Positions 1 through 9,416 of a stretch of DNA of 64,000 nucleotides are shown here, one piece after another. Below the pieces are notes generated by a model. That model ran no database searches. It had not been told where the DNA came from and saw only the letters and a list, made by a program, of their open reading frames with translations. Numbering within the stretch: position 1 is the first letter of the stretch; each line of letters begins with the position of its first letter. Source of the stretch: Ancylobacter amanitiformis (GTDB lineage Bacteria; Pseudomonadota; Alphaproteobacteria; Rhizobiales; Xanthobacteraceae); contig NZ_JAUSVR010000013.1 in the NCBI RefSeq assembly GCF_030814815.1, forward strand, positions 46,482 to 110,481. Direction: 5' to 3'. A program made the position numbers and the translations under genes.

Positions 1-85
1 CGGCCCGGCGGACATGGCCCGCCTGCTCGACGCCGCCTATCGCGGCGATGCCACCGCCCCGGCCCTCGTCCTCGCACAGGATTGA
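1..85 (+). CDS. C-terminal fragment of an unidentified protein
   Basis: An open frame enters from the left edge and ends in TGA at 83-85. It leaves 27 residues ending in LVLAQD, which is too little to identify. The codon use is ordinary for the window. The stop lies six bases before the preferred start of the aldehyde dehydrogenase, so the two genes are probably in one transcript. Confidence 0.5.
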   Translation, partial: GPADMARLLDAAYRGDATAPALVLAQD

Positions 86-90
86 CGCTC

Positions 91-1575
91 ATGAACGTCG
101 CAACGCCTTCCCCCCTCACGGCCGCCCCGGCCATCGATCCGGCCGCCGGCGCGCGCGGCCTCTATATTGGCGGGCAATGGCTGTGGCCGACCGGCCGGCC
201 CGCCATCGCGGTGATCGATCCTTCCACCGGCGAGCGCCTTGCGCAGGTTCCCGATGCCGGCGCGCCGGAGGCCGCCGCCGCGGTGGAGGCCGCCGCCGCC
301 GCCGCCCCCGGATGGCGCGCGACACCACCGCGCCGTCGCTCGGAAATCCTGCGCCGCTGTTTCGAGCTGATGAGCGCGCGGTCGGAGGATCTTGCCCGCC
401 TCATCTCGCTGGAAAACGGCAAGGCGCTGCGCGATGCGCGCGGCGAGGTCGCCTATGCCGCCGAGTTCTTCCGCTGGAACGCCGAGGAGGCGGTGCGGAT
501 TTCCGGCGATTTCGCGCTCTCGCCGGCGGGCGGCAACCACATCATCGTCGATTACGAGCCGGTCGGCATCTGCGTGCTGATCACCCCGTGGAACTTCCCC
601 GCCGCCATGGCGACGCGCAAGATCGCCCCGGCGCTGGCGGCGGGCTGCACGGTGGTGCTGAAGCCGGCCAGCGAGACGCCGCTCACCGCCTATGCGCTCG
701 CCGCGCTCTATGAGGAGGCGGGCGTGCCGCCCGGCGTGGTCAACGTTCTCACCACCTCGACGCCCGGCCCGGTGACGGCGGCGATGCTGGCGGACCCGCG
801 CGTGCGCAAGCTCTCCTTCACCGGCTCGACGCCGATCGGGCGCGCGCTGCTGGCGGAAGCGGCGAAGAACGTGATCGGCTGCTCGATGGAACTGGGCGGC
901 AACGCGCCGCTCATCGTGTTCGACGATGCCGATCTGGACGTGGCGCTGGAAGGCGCGATGCTGGCCAAGATGCGCAATGCGGGGGAGGCCTGCACCGCCG
1001 CCAACCGCATCTATGTGCAGGCCGGGCTCTATGAGCGCTTCGCGGCCGAACTGACCGCGCGCATGGCGGCCTTGCGGGTGGGCCCCGGGCCGGAGGCGAC
1101 CACCGAGTGCGGGCCGATGATCACCGCGAAGGCGGTCGACAAGATCGAGCGGCTGGTGGACGACGCGCTGGGGCGCGGGGCGCGCCTGCTCTGCGGTGGC
1201 ACGCGCCCGGCCGGACACGGCTTCTTCTACCCGCCCACCGTGCTGGTGGACGTGCCCGACGACGCCGCCATGGGGGGCGAGGAGATTTTCGGCCCGGTGG
1301 CGGCGATCAGCCGCTTCGAGACCGAGGAGGAGGCGATAACCCGCGCCAACGCCACCGAATATGGCCTCGCCGCCTATGTCTTCACCCGCGATCTCGCGCG
1401 CGGCCTGCGGGTGTCGCGGCGGATCGAGACCGGCATGGTCGGGCTCAATCGCGGCCTTGTCTCCGATCCGGCGGCACCGTTCGGCGGCACCAAGCAGTCG
1501 GGCCTCGGCCGCGAGGGAGGAACCCATGGCGTGCTGGAATTCCTGGAGGCAAAATACATCGCCACCAGCCTCTAG
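91..1575 (+). CDS. gabD: NAD(P)-dependent succinate-semialdehyde dehydrogenase
   Basis: The protein has 494 residues and the aldehyde dehydrogenase fold over its whole length. It probably oxidises succinate semialdehyde, or a similar short aldehyde, to the acid in the cytoplasm, as in GABA degradation. The catalytic cysteine is C301 in GEACTAANR and the general-base glutamate is E267 in ELGGNAP. The substrate-domain signature TPWNFP and the coenzyme motif FTGSTPIGR are also visible. I prefer ATG 91, which has an AGGA about ten bases upstream. An in-frame TTG at 82 would overlap the previous stop. An alpha/beta hydrolase follows 17 bases later. Family membership is clear; the exact aldehyde is inferred from similarity to the GabD type. 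Confidence 0.85.
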   Translation: MNVATPSPLTAAPAIDPAAGARGLYIGGQWLWPTGRPAIAVIDPSTGERLAQVPDAGAPEAAAAVEAAAAAAPGWRATPPRRRSEILRRCFELMSARSEDLARLISLENGKALRDARGEVAYAAEFFRWNAEEAVRISGDFALSPAGGNHIIVDYEPVGICVLITPWNFPAAMATRKIAPALAAGCTVVLKPASETPLTAYALAALYEEAGVPPGVVNVLTTSTPGPVTAAMLADPRVRKLSFTGSTPIGRALLAEAAKNVIGCSMELGGNAPLIVFDDADLDVALEGAMLAKMRNAGEACTAANRIYVQAGLYERFAAELTARMAALRVGPGPEATTECGPMITAKAVDKIERLVDDALGRGARLLCGGTRPAGHGFFYPPTVLVDVPDDAAMGGEEIFGPVAAISRFETEEEAITRANATEYGLAAYVFTRDLARGLRVSRRIETGMVGLNRGLVSDPAAPFGGTKQSGLGREGGTHGVLEFLEAKYIATSL

Positions 1576-1592
1576 CCCGCGCGTCCATCACC

Positions 1593-2426
1593 ATGGTCGA
1601 TCCGTTCCGCACCCGCGACCACGTGCCCGATTTCGACCGGCACGTGGCCGCCTATGCCACCCGCAGCACGGCCACGCGGGCGCGGCTGCGCATGCGCGCG
1701 GACCTTGCCTATGGCCCCTCCCCGGCCGAGCGGCTCGACCTGTTCTTCCCGCCGCAGGGCGCGAGCGGCGCGGTCCACCTGTTCATCCATGGCGGCTACT
1801 GGCGGATGTTCGCCAAGGAGGACTTCTCCTTCGTCGCCGAGACGGTGACGCAGGCGGGCGCCATCGCGGTGATCATCGACTATGCGCTGATGCCCGCCGT
1901 GCGGATGGAAACCGTGGTCGGGCAGGTCCGCCGCGCGCGGGACTGGATCGCCCGGCATATTGGCGAGCACGGCGGCGATCCGGCCCGGCTGACGGTCAGC
2001 GGCCATTCGGCCGGCGCGCATCTGGCCGCGCTTCTGTTCGACGACCGCCAGCCGGCGGCCCTCGATGGCGTGCTGCTGCTGAGCGGCCTCTATGACCTCG
2101 CCCCGCTGCAGGCCTCGTTCCTGAAAGATCTGATCGCCCTCACCGACGCGGAAGTCGCCCGCTTCAGCCCACTCGGCCGCGTCTATGGGACGGGGCCGCG
2201 TGTCGATCCGCGGGTCGAATTGCTGGTCGGGGAGCACGAGACGCCCCCGTTCCACGCACAGGCGGACGCGTTCGCGGCCCATCTCGCCGGTGCCGGCCTG
2301 ATGGCCGAGCGATCGACCATGGAAGGCGCCGACCATATGAGCATCATTGCCGATCTCGGAACGCCCGGCACGCCAACCGCCCGTCGTCTTGCCCGCCTCC
2401 TCACCGGCCCGCATCTTGTCCCTTAA
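1593..2426 (+). CDS. Alpha/beta hydrolase, arylformamidase-like
   Basis: The protein has 277 residues. The oxyanion-hole motif HGGYW begins at H66 and the nucleophile elbow is GHSAGAH with S139. A late histidine in GADHMSI completes the usual triad. HGGYW followed by GHSAGAH is typical of the kynurenine-formamidase/esterase branch of the fold, so hydrolysis of a small amide or ester is likely. No tryptophan-catabolic gene is nearby, so kynurenine formamidase activity is only one option. The start is ATG 1593, 17 bases after the aldehyde dehydrogenase, with which it may be cotranscribed. Confidence 0.7.
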   Translation: MVDPFRTRDHVPDFDRHVAAYATRSTATRARLRMRADLAYGPSPAERLDLFFPPQGASGAVHLFIHGGYWRMFAKEDFSFVAETVTQAGAIAVIIDYALMPAVRMETVVGQVRRARDWIARHIGEHGGDPARLTVSGHSAGAHLAALLFDDRQPAALDGVLLLSGLYDLAPLQASFLKDLIALTDAEVARFSPLGRVYGTGPRVDPRVELLVGEHETPPFHAQADAFAAHLAGAGLMAERSTMEGADHMSIIADLGTPGTPTARRLARLLTGPHLVP

Positions 2427-2506
2427 GCCAACGGATTATCGTCATCCCGCTTGAAGGGAGACAGCTTAAGGGTGTGAATCAGCGGAAGGGGACGTGCCGT
2501 CCCCCG

Positions 2507-2530
2507 GCAGGCAGGCACGCAGGCAGGCAC
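2507..2530 (+). repeat. Perfect 12-bp tandem duplication before crcB
   Basis: Two identical copies of gcaggcaggcac lie directly against the ATG at 2531. The inner aggcagg stretch may act as an A/G-rich ribosome-binding site, so copy number could influence crcB translation. That role is inference. Confidence 0.6.
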
Positions 2531-2977
2531 ATGGGAATGAGCGGAATGATCCAGGCGACGCTTTGTGTGGCAGCGGGCGGCGCGATCGGCAGCGTGGCGC
2601 GCTTCTGGATCGCGCTGCTGATGGCACCCTACAGCCGCGACCTGCCCTGGGGCACGCTGCTCATCAATATCGTCGGCTCGTTCGTCATCTCCTTCTTCGC
2701 CACGCTCACCATCGCGCACGGGCGTTATCCCGCGCCCGAGCTGTGGCGCATCGGCGTCATGGTCGGCATCTGCGGCGGGTTCACCACCTTTTCCTCGTTC
2801 AGCTTCCAGACGCTGGAACTCATCCGCGCCGGCGCGCCGGGACGGGCGATGCTCAACATCGTCCTGTCGGTGGCGCTGTGCCTCATCGCGGTGTCGCTCG
2901 GCTATATCGCGGCCGAGCGACTCAATGGCGGCGTGGCGCAGCTGACCGAGACGCAGGTGGAGGAAGAGACCGCGTGA
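2531..2977 (+). CDS. crcB: Fluoride ion channel CrcB/FluC
   Basis: This is a small hydrophobic protein of 148 residues with four membrane segments. Family motifs are present in order: [10 protein letters not shown] in helix 1, [11 protein letters not shown] in helix 2 and [13 protein letters not shown] in helix 3, with the fluoride-lining phenylalanines and threonines. FluC dimers let cytoplasmic fluoride out passively. Starts at 2531, 2537 and 2546 are all in frame; an upstream start at 2474 would add an unlikely basic leader. The C-terminal tail is acidic (QVEEETA). The upstream 100 bases contain no convincing fluoride-riboswitch core. The gene stands alone and points towards the convergent glycosyltransferase. 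Confidence 0.9.
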   Translation: MGMSGMIQATLCVAAGGAIGSVARFWIALLMAPYSRDLPWGTLLINIVGSFVISFFATLTIAHGRYPAPELWRIGVMVGICGGFTTFSSFSFQTLELIRAGAPGRAMLNIVLSVALCLIAVSLGYIAAERLNGGVAQLTETQVEEETA

Positions 2978-3017
2978 GCGGACGCGCGCGCAAACCCGCA
3001 CATGCGTGTCTCCCGCC

Positions 3018-4442
3018 TCAGCGCCGCGTCGCCGGCTCGGGAATGAGACGGTCGTAGAGCGCCGACAGCCGCGCGCGATAGCGCTCTTCCGAGAACAGTG
3101 CGGCCTGCGCCCGCCCGCGCCCGGACAGCGCGGTGCGCAGGTCCGCATCGACCGACAGGGTCTTGATGGCATCGGCGATGGCGCGGGGGTCGTAAGGATC
3201 GACCAGCAGCGCGGCGTTGCCCGCCACTTCCGGGATCGAGGCGGTATTGGAACTGATGACCGGCGTGCCGAGCGACATCGCCTCCAGCACCGGCAGGCCG
3301 AACCCCTCATAGAGCGAGGGAAACACCAGCGCCTTGGCGCCACGGATCAGGCTCACCAGCAGGGGGAACGGCGCATAGTCGAAGCGCCGCACGCGGTCGC
3401 GCACGAAGGTGAGGTTGTCCAGCTGTTCGAGATAGCGGTTCGAGCCCTCGTTGAGGAAGCGCAGTTCCTCGCCCGCCTTCCACGCCGTCTTGCCCAGCAG
3501 CACCAGCGGTTCGCTGACCTGCGAGGCGAGATAGGCCTCGATGAGGCGGGAAATGTTCTTCTTCGGCTCGATCGCGCCGAAGAACAGGAAATAACCCTTG
3601 TAGGGAAGGCCGAAGGCGCCCTCGACTTCCTCGCGCACCAGATCATCGCTCTTGTCGGCGTATTTCCTCGGGATCGACACCGCCTGATAAGTATTGGTGA
3701 TCTTCTCCTCGGGGTAGCCGAACAGATCGACAATGTCGCGCTTGGACGCCTCCGAGACGGTGACGATGTGATCGGCGCGCTTCAGCACGCCCTCGATCAT
3801 GCGCTTGTAGAACTTCTTGTTGTCGAGCGTGGTGAAGGGCAGGCGCAGCGGCACCAGGTCGTGCAGCGTGTAGATGTTGCGCGTGCCCGGCAGGCGGATG
3901 GGCAGCGGGTAGGTCCAGTGCATCAGGTCCGGCCGCGTCACCCCGCTCACCGTGAGGAAGTGCTGGTAGGCGCGGAAATGCCAGTAGCTGCGCGAGAACA
4001 GTTCGGGCGCGTTCCAGATACGGTCGTAATGGGGCAGCCGCGACTGGAAGGAGCGGCTGATCACCCGGCCGGACAAGGGCACGTCGCGCGCGCGGATGCC
4101 CATGGGCGAGGTGCAGAGCTGCGCCAGCCGCCGGCCGACCTCCAGCAGGAAGGACGGCGAGCCGACATTCGGGTCGAAGAAGGAGATTTCGCGCAGCAGG
4201 GGGTCGGCGCTGGGCGCGGCGCGCGTGCCGTAGAGAATCTCCGTCCGATAGCCGAGCGCGCCGCAGGCGAAACTGAGGTTGCGGGCATAGGTGGCGACGC
4301 CGGTACCCGCCTCCAAAGCGAGGTTGTAGCCATCGATCAGGACGCTGCCGCGCCCGCCGGCGCGGCCCTCCATCACCGGCGGCGCGCCAAGCCCTTCCAC
4401 TGGCGGCGCGCCAAGCCCTTCCTCGTCACCCCGCAACCGCAT
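3018..4442 (-). CDS. GT4-family glycosyltransferase
   Basis: The protein has 474 residues and a GT-B fold. The N-terminal domain begins [20 protein letters not shown], and the C-terminal nucleotide-sugar domain carries FGAIEPKKN and the E-x7-E motif [11 protein letters not shown]. It probably adds a sugar to the surface polysaccharide at the inner face of the membrane. It is the last gene of the leftward group manC - pyruvyl transferase - glycosyltransferase. I chose ATG 4442, which overlaps the upstream stop by 17 bases; ATG 4484 is possible. The N-terminus carries an in-frame 24-base duplication (GLGAPPV written twice), ahead of the conserved fold and therefore dispensable. ManC next door suggests GDP-mannose or a derivative as donor, but the sugar cannot be read from the sequence. 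Confidence 0.85.
   Translation of the reverse strand: MRLRGDEEGLGAPPVEGLGAPPVMEGRAGGRGSVLIDGYNLALEAGTGVATYARNLSFACGALGYRTEILYGTRAAPSADPLLREISFFDPNVGSPSFLLEVGRRLAQLCTSPMGIRARDVPLSGRVISRSFQSRLPHYDRIWNAPELFSRSYWHFRAYQHFLTVSGVTRPDLMHWTYPLPIRLPGTRNIYTLHDLVPLRLPFTTLDNKKFYKRMIEGVLKRADHIVTVSEASKRDIVDLFGYPEEKITNTYQAVSIPRKYADKSDDLVREEVEGAFGLPYKGYFLFFGAIEPKKNISRLIEAYLASQVSEPLVLLGKTAWKAGEELRFLNEGSNRYLEQLDNLTFVRDRVRRFDYAPFPLLVSLIRGAKALVFPSLYEGFGLPVLEAMSLGTPVISSNTASIPEVAGNAALLVDPYDPRAIADAIKTLSVDADLRTALSGRGRAQAALFSEERYRARLSALYDRLIPEPATRR
4374..4421 (-). repeat. 24-bp in-frame tandem duplication in the glycosyltransferase N-terminus
   Basis: Copies at 4374-4397 and 4398-4421 differ at one base. Read on the minus strand they encode EGLGAPPV twice, just before the conserved GT fold. 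Confidence 0.8.
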
Positions 4443-5514
4443 GGACCTCAGCAACCCGCCCGCGCTGCGGCGCGCCGCCGCCATGGGCGTAGGGAATGTC
4501 GCGGATCAGCGGGTGCTCGAAGATGGTTTGGCCCTTTGGCGCGGCGATCGGGGCGACATCGATCGGCAGCGCGTCGATGAGCGGATCGATATCGAACTCC
4601 ACCGGCTTCCACGCGGTATCGATCGACCAGATCAGGTGCTCCCAGTCGGTTCGCTTGTTGCGGCGCTGCACATAGACGGGAATGCGCGGAATGCCCATGC
4701 CGAGATAGAGATCGGTGATGCGCAGGTCGAAGCCGTCATCGGGATCCATGACGCGGCCGATCAGCCCGTCCGGCGCGCCGCGCGGAGCGAAATAGAGGCA
4801 GGGAATGCCATAGCTCTCGGCGAACACCATGCCGTGCAGGCTGGTGGAAACGAGCCGCTTGCAGGACAGGATCTCGTCCAGCTTGGCGCGCATCGAGGCG
4901 GCGCTGATCTCGGTCAGCGTGTTGATGATGCGCACGCTGCCGGCCAGTTCCGGCGGGATATGGTAGCGGTCATAGGTCTCGCGCGGCTTGGCATCGAGCG
5001 AGCGGTCGGCCAGATCGGAGAGATGGACGATGACGCCGACCTCGTATTTCTTCTCCAGCGTGGGATTGTAGAAGCGCGGCAGCGCCCAGACCGGATCGCC
5101 GAAGACCGGCGCGCCGACCGCGTTCGCCTCGCCGAGGATGGCGCGGCTGACCGGCCCGCGCGTGGCGTGCACGCGGTAGCGGGTCGCCGGATCGGGCACG
5201 AAGGGGATGCGCTCGCCCTCGCCGCCGGTATTCAGATAGCGGGACGAGCCCGTGCCCCACACGCTGATGTCGCCGCCCTTGAGGTTCTGCGCGATGGTGC
5301 CGACCGCCGACATGCGGATGCTGGCGGCATCATGCGCCTGGTGGATGATGGGCTTGCCCGAAAGCAGGGCCACCATCACCGGGGAAAGGGCGTCGCCCAG
5401 GTTCAGGTAGTTCTGCACCCGCGTGGCGGCCACCCAGGACAGCGGCACGACGCCGGTGTCGCGGACGATCTCGCGCAGCGAAGGTTGCCTGCGCAGCGAA
5501 GGTTGCTGGAGCAC
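4426..5514 (-). CDS. Polysaccharide pyruvyl transferase family protein
   Basis: The protein has 362 residues and resembles the ExoV/GumL family, which transfers pyruvate from phosphoenolpyruvate to a sugar as a ketal. Visible family marks are NLGDALSPVM near the N-terminus, a central GDPVWALPRFYNP, and STSLHGMVFAESYGIPCLYF in the C-terminal half. It is closely similar in layout to both halves of the double protein at 9413-11647, so the three domains are paralogues. The gene lies 23 bases after manC and overlaps the next glycosyltransferase. Its extreme N-terminus carries a duplicated 18-base unit (5473-5508) giving PSLRRQPSLR. Pyruvylation would add negative charge to the polysaccharide; the acceptor sugar is unknown. 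Confidence 0.8.
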   Translation of the reverse strand: MLQQPSLRRQPSLREIVRDTGVVPLSWVAATRVQNYLNLGDALSPVMVALLSGKPIIHQAHDAASIRMSAVGTIAQNLKGGDISVWGTGSSRYLNTGGEGERIPFVPDPATRYRVHATRGPVSRAILGEANAVGAPVFGDPVWALPRFYNPTLEKKYEVGVIVHLSDLADRSLDAKPRETYDRYHIPPELAGSVRIINTLTEISAASMRAKLDEILSCKRLVSTSLHGMVFAESYGIPCLYFAPRGAPDGLIGRVMDPDDGFDLRITDLYLGMGIPRIPVYVQRRNKRTDWEHLIWSIDTAWKPVEFDIDPLIDALPIDVAPIAAPKGQTIFEHPLIRDIPYAHGGGAPQRGRVAEVHAVAG

Positions 5515-5537
5515 GTCGCTGTTCCTTCTTCTGTTGA

Positions 5538-6989
5538 TCAGGTCAGCGCGACGGCCACAGCGGCCGGAACGCGGTTATACACGTCGTCGAGGCGCACGAT
5601 GTCGTCCTCGCCGAGATAGGAGCCGACCTGCACCTCGATGAGTTCGAGCGGGATGCGTCCCGGATTGGTCAGGCGATGGACCGCGCCGAGCGGGATGTAG
5701 GTCGATTCGTTTTCCTGCAGCATGAACACCTTCTCGTTCACCGTGACCTCGGCCGTGCCGTGCACGACGATCCAGTGTTCCGAGCGGTGGTGGTGCTTCT
5801 GCAGCGAAAGGCGCTCGCCGGGATCGACGATGATCTTCTTCACCCGGAAGCGGCCACCGAGATTGATGGTCTCGTAGCTGCCCCAGGGGCGGTGCATCCG
5901 CGGGTGCTCATGGGCCTCGTTGCGCCGCTCGGCCTTGAGCGCGGAGACGAGGTGCTTGACCTCCTCGGAACGCTCGGACGGCATGACCAGCACGGCATCG
6001 CCCGTCGCGACGATCGAGAGGCCGCTCACGCCGATCGCCGCGATCAGCGGCCCGTCGGAATGGACATAGCAATTCTCGGTGTCGATCATCCGCACCGGGC
6101 CGCGCTGGGCATTGCCGGACGCGTCCGTCTCGGCGATCTCGCGCATCGCGTTCCAGCTGCCGACATCGGACCAGGGGAAGCTGCCCTCGACCACGGCGGC
6201 GCGGCTGGTGCGCTCCAGCACGGCATAGTCGATCGACAGGCTCGGGGCGGCGTGGAAATCGGCACCCAGCCGGCAGAAGCCGAGGTCGCTCTTGGCATTG
6301 CCGAGGGCGCGGCGCACCGCGTCGACGATCTCGGGCTCGAAGCTCTCGGCCTCCTCCAGCATCACATGCGCGGGGAACAGGAAATTGCCCGAGTTCCAGA
6401 GATAGCCGGCTTCGATATAGTCGCGCGCCTTCTCGACGCTCGGCTTCTCGGCGAAGGCCTCGACAAGGGCGGCTGTACCCCCGTTCAGCGCGGCGCCGCG
6501 GCGTATATAGCCATAGGAGGTGCGCGGCTCGGTCGGCGTGATGCCGAAGGTGACGATATGGCCGAGATCGGCGGCACCGACCGCCTTGCGGCAGGCCTCG
6601 TGAAACGCGAACGTGTCGCCGATGACGTGGTCGGCCGCGAGCACCAGCAGTGTCGCCTCCGTTCCGTGCAGGCGCTGGGCGAGCAGCGTCGCCGCCAGCA
6701 GGGCGGGCGCCGAATCGCGCCGCGCCGGCTCCAGCAGCACGGTCGGCTCGATGCCGATGTCGCGCGCCTGGCGCTGGGCGAAGAAGCGGAATTCCTCATT
6801 GGTCACGATGATCGGCGAGGCGAACGTCTCGCCCGGCGCGACGCGCTGCAACGTGTCCTGATAGAGCGTCGCGCCCGAGGTCGAGAGCGGCAGGAACTGC
6901 TTGGGCAGGGAATCGCGCGAGATCGGCCAGAGCCGGGTGCCGGATCCACCCGCGAGAATGACAGGGACGATCTTGGAGCCAGCGGCCAT
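5538..6989 (-). CDS. manC: Mannose-1-phosphate guanylyltransferase / mannose-6-phosphate isomerase
   Basis: This is a bifunctional enzyme of 483 residues that makes GDP-mannose (guanylyltransferase) and interconverts fructose-6-P and mannose-6-P (isomerase). The N-terminal nucleotidyltransferase carries GGSGTRLWPISR with the following PKQFLPL. The C-terminal cupin begins near MHRPWGSYE and has the metal-binding region QKHHHRSEHW and a later ENESTYIP. Length is normal for the type II PMI-GMP family (CpsB/XanB/AlgA). It is the first gene of a leftward group with its own AT-rich upstream region and a promoter-like sequence at 7095-7068. No separate phosphomannomutase is seen here. Confidence 0.93.
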   Translation of the reverse strand: MAAGSKIVPVILAGGSGTRLWPISRDSLPKQFLPLSTSGATLYQDTLQRVAPGETFASPIIVTNEEFRFFAQRQARDIGIEPTVLLEPARRDSAPALLAATLLAQRLHGTEATLLVLAADHVIGDTFAFHEACRKAVGAADLGHIVTFGITPTEPRTSYGYIRRGAALNGGTAALVEAFAEKPSVEKARDYIEAGYLWNSGNFLFPAHVMLEEAESFEPEIVDAVRRALGNAKSDLGFCRLGADFHAAPSLSIDYAVLERTSRAAVVEGSFPWSDVGSWNAMREIAETDASGNAQRGPVRMIDTENCYVHSDGPLIAAIGVSGLSIVATGDAVLVMPSERSEEVKHLVSALKAERRNEAHEHPRMHRPWGSYETINLGGRFRVKKIIVDPGERLSLQKHHHRSEHWIVVHGTAEVTVNEKVFMLQENESTYIPLGAVHRLTNPGRIPLELIEVQVGSYLGEDDIVRLDDVYNRVPAAVAVALT

Positions 6990-7067
6990 CGATTGCTCTC
7001 CTCACATGGGGGAAGGTGATGTTCGGTAGATCGACTTGATCATATACCGGCACTTCGCACTTGCGAG

Positions 7068-7095
7068 ATAGTATACACGAGACAAAATACGTCAA
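7068..7095 (-). promoter_or_regulatory. Candidate sigma-70-type promoter for manC
   Basis: Read on the minus strand, TTGACG (7095-7090) is followed after 16 bases by TACTAT (7073-7068), about 80 bases before the manC start. It sits in an AT-rich stretch (about 7020-7190) otherwise without genes. Assignment is by resemblance only. Confidence 0.45.
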
Positions 7096-7191
7096 CACAA
7101 ATGTCGTTTTTGAAATTACTCCAATATTTGTTAGCTATTATTTCTCAATTTCGAAGAAAAATCACTCAATACGCAAAATGATACCTTGCGT

Positions 7192-8007
7192 CTATTTTGC
7201 TATAGGCACGCCATCGGGTGTTGAGGCGGCATCAACCGGCCGAATATTTGCCGCGAAGAACCGTTGCAGCACGGCGTCCCGCACCATCGCCGGCACGCAG
7301 CGCCCGAGCCCGATGAGGGCGACCAGCGGCCACGGAAACGCGATGGAGCGCGCCCCGCGATCGCTGGCATGGGCGATGGCGGCCGCGGCCCGTTCCGCGC
7401 TCCATTCCAGCGGGCGCCAGCCGCGATAATCGCGGCTCATGCCGGTGGAAATGAAGCCGGGACAGGCCAGCGTGAGGCGCACGCCCGCGGCCGCCAGCAC
7501 CGGGCGGAGTGCCTCGCCAAAGGCAATGAGGCCGGCCTTGGTGGCGCTATAGGTCGGCTGGTCCGGCAGCGGCATGCGCCCCGCCAGCGAGGCGACCAGC
7601 ACCACGCGCCCGGTCCCGCGCGCGCGCATCGGGTCTATGAGCGGCAGCACCGTCGCCACCGCGCCCTCGAAATTGGTGCGGATCTGCGCCAGCACCTCGT
7701 CAAGCCGCTCCGCCTGCCCCTCGCGACCGAGGCTCGCCTCGACGCCGGCATTGGCGATGACGGTGTCGATCGGCGTGCGCGCGTCGATCTCGGCAATGAG
7801 TGGCGCGAGCGCCTCGCTCGCGCGCACGTCCATCGGCACGACGCGGACCGTGGCCCCGCGCGCGCGGCATTCCAGCGCCACCCGCTCCAGCCGCGCCGCA
7901 TCGCGGGCGATGAGAACCAGCGCGATGGCCGGCGCGGCATAGTGGCGGGCCAGCGCGGCGCCGAGGCCGCTGGACGCGCCGGTGATGAGGATGTGGCGCG
8001 CGCTCAT
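7192..8007 (-). CDS. rkpH: Short-chain dehydrogenase/reductase, RkpH-like
   Basis: This is a classical SDR of 271 residues. The cofactor motif TGASSGLG is at 9-16, NAG is at 86-88, and the catalytic set is S140, Y153 and K157 (YSATK). A hydrophobic, basic C-terminal stretch could touch the membrane. The start overlaps the stop of the KpsS-like gene by four bases, so translation is coupled. In Sinorhizobium, rkpH (an SDR) sits with rkpA, rkpG, rkpI and rkpJ and is needed for K-antigen. By analogy with 3-ketosphinganine reductase and Fum13 of fumonisin synthesis, I infer that it reduces the ketone made by the oxoamine synthase at 22401-23816. The SDR fold is certain; the substrate is inference. 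Confidence 0.75.
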   Translation of the reverse strand: MSARHILITGASSGLGAALARHYAAPAIALVLIARDAARLERVALECRARGATVRVVPMDVRASEALAPLIAEIDARTPIDTVIANAGVEASLGREGQAERLDEVLAQIRTNFEGAVATVLPLIDPMRARGTGRVVLVASLAGRMPLPDQPTYSATKAGLIAFGEALRPVLAAAGVRLTLACPGFISTGMSRDYRGWRPLEWSAERAAAAIAHASDRGARSIAFPWPLVALIGLGRCVPAMVRDAVLQRFFAANIRPVDAASTPDGVPIAK

Positions 8008-9416
8008 GCCGGCTGCGCCTCCCCGGTCATCCGGTCACCGGCCATCCGGTCATCGGCCGCTTCATCCTGTGCCGCCCGATCTTCCGCCACGCGATCCTCG
8101 GTGGCCATGCGGGCGACGAGGCCCTCGACCGCCTGCGCGATCGATTCCGGCGCGAAGAAGCCGCCGGCAATCTGCGTGCGTGCCAGCACGACCCGGCAAT
8201 AGGCCCGCACAAGCGCGGGATCGGGCGGCGGCGGCGCGGTCCAGAAGGCATCGAGCGCGCCCTGATGGGCAAGGCCCGGCATGTCGTAGGTGGCGCGACC
8301 GAGAACCTTGAGCGGCCGGCCATGCCGGAGCGCGGCGATCGCCGTGGTCGAATTGACCAGCACCACCCCGGCGCTGCGCGCCACCAGCGTATCGATGTCG
8401 CCATTTTCGAGGAACAGCACGCGCCCCTTGAGCCCGTGCGCGTCGATGAGGCGCGCGATCATGTGGCGCGTGGCCGGCAGGCGCGTATCATAGGGATGCC
8501 GCTTCACCACGAGGCGGGCGGCTTTCGGCGCTGTCGCGGCGAAGGAAGCCAGCACCCGTTGCGCCACCTCCTCCACCGAGCCGAAGCTGGAATGGACGCG
8601 CATCTGGAAGTCGCCTTCCAGTTGCAGCGGCAGCAGGAAATAGGTCGCGCGCCCGACCAGCGCCGCCTGCGCCAGACGGTCGCGCTCGCGGGCGGCGGCG
8701 GCATTGAACCAGCGCACCAGCCAGCCCGCATAATCCACCATCGGGTGCACCAGCGTGTGCCGCTGGTAGCGCGCGAAGAACGGCGCCAGCGCGGCATGGC
8801 CGGCGTGCCAGGCGACATCCCAGGCGGCGCGGCGGGCGAAAGGCTCGCTCACCGCCCCGCGCGGGCGCACCGGCTCGGGGGTCTCGCCGGCCGCCGCGCG
8901 CAGGCGCTCCGGCGTGCGCGGCAAATCGGAATGGGCATTCACGCCATGGCGCTCACGGGTGATCCAGCCAGGGCGGAAATAGCCTTCCTCCAGCAGATGC
9001 AGCCCGATGCCGCGCACCCGCGCGGCGGATACGGCCGGCACATGATAGGGCCGGCAATCGCCGAACAGCACGAGATCGCTCACGCCCTGCTCGGCCATGA
9101 GCCGCGCGACATAAGCCGGCCAATCCTCCAGCCGCCCGCGATAGAGCCGCGCGCGACCCGGCCAGAATACCAGATCGCCGCCGCATAGATGCACCTTGAC
9201 GATGCGCGCGCCGCGCCGGCGCAGCGCCTGCGCGAGCCGGTAGGCAAAGGGCGAGGCCGGGCCCTGCAGGAACAGGAAGCAGCGGCCGGCCAGACCCGGC
9301 GCGGCGACAGCGGGGGTGTCACTCGCCGCATCGACACGCAGCCCCGCCCCCTGCAGCCCCATCCTCTCGAAGGCGGCGTCGGGCCTTTCGACGCGGTTCA
9401 CCGCCGCGCGGCTCAA
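8004..9416 (-). CDS. kpsS: Capsule polysaccharide biosynthesis protein, KpsS/RkpJ-like
   Basis: The protein has 470 residues and resembles the KpsS/LipB group, cytoplasmic enzymes that, with KpsC, build the beta-Kdo linker on the lipid end of ABC-exported capsules. Signs are FLFLQGPASPF near the start, LFGDCRPYH, EEGYFRPGWIT, and the later VVKRHPYDTRL and VNSTTAIAALRHGRPL, which match the GT-B-like core of the family. The gene overlaps its neighbours on both sides by four bases (double pyruvyl transferase upstream, SDR downstream). The C-terminal tail is a run of degenerate five-residue units (EDRVA, EDRAA, DDRMA, GDRMT) from tandem 15-base repeats. No KpsC is in the window, so any poly-Kdo role depends on a gene elsewhere. 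Confidence 0.75.
   Translation of the reverse strand: MSRAAVNRVERPDAAFERMGLQGAGLRVDAASDTPAVAAPGLAGRCFLFLQGPASPFAYRLAQALRRRGARIVKVHLCGGDLVFWPGRARLYRGRLEDWPAYVARLMAEQGVSDLVLFGDCRPYHVPAVSAARVRGIGLHLLEEGYFRPGWITRERHGVNAHSDLPRTPERLRAAAGETPEPVRPRGAVSEPFARRAAWDVAWHAGHAALAPFFARYQRHTLVHPMVDYAGWLVRWFNAAAARERDRLAQAALVGRATYFLLPLQLEGDFQMRVHSSFGSVEEVAQRVLASFAATAPKAARLVVKRHPYDTRLPATRHMIARLIDAHGLKGRVLFLENGDIDTLVARSAGVVLVNSTTAIAALRHGRPLKVLGRATYDMPGLAHQGALDAFWTAPPPPDPALVRAYCRVVLARTQIAGGFFAPESIAQAVEGLVARMATEDRVAEDRAAQDEAADDRMAGDRMTGEAQPA
8023..8052 (-). repeat. 15-bp tandem repeat in the kpsS-like 3' end
   Basis: Two 15-base units (8023-8037 and 8038-8052) differ at one base. More degenerate units of the same length extend to about 8110. 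They encode the acidic-basic tail of the KpsS-like protein. Confidence 0.65.

Noticed and set aside
37..1527. Long open frames antisense to the aldehyde dehydrogenase and to most other genes
   Set aside because: High GC leaves stop-free antisense frames. Their products are Arg/Gly/His-rich without any family motif.
2427..2530. Fluoride riboswitch upstream of crcB
   Set aside because: The leader has suggestive short stems, but the conserved core sequences of the crcB motif RNA could not be found.
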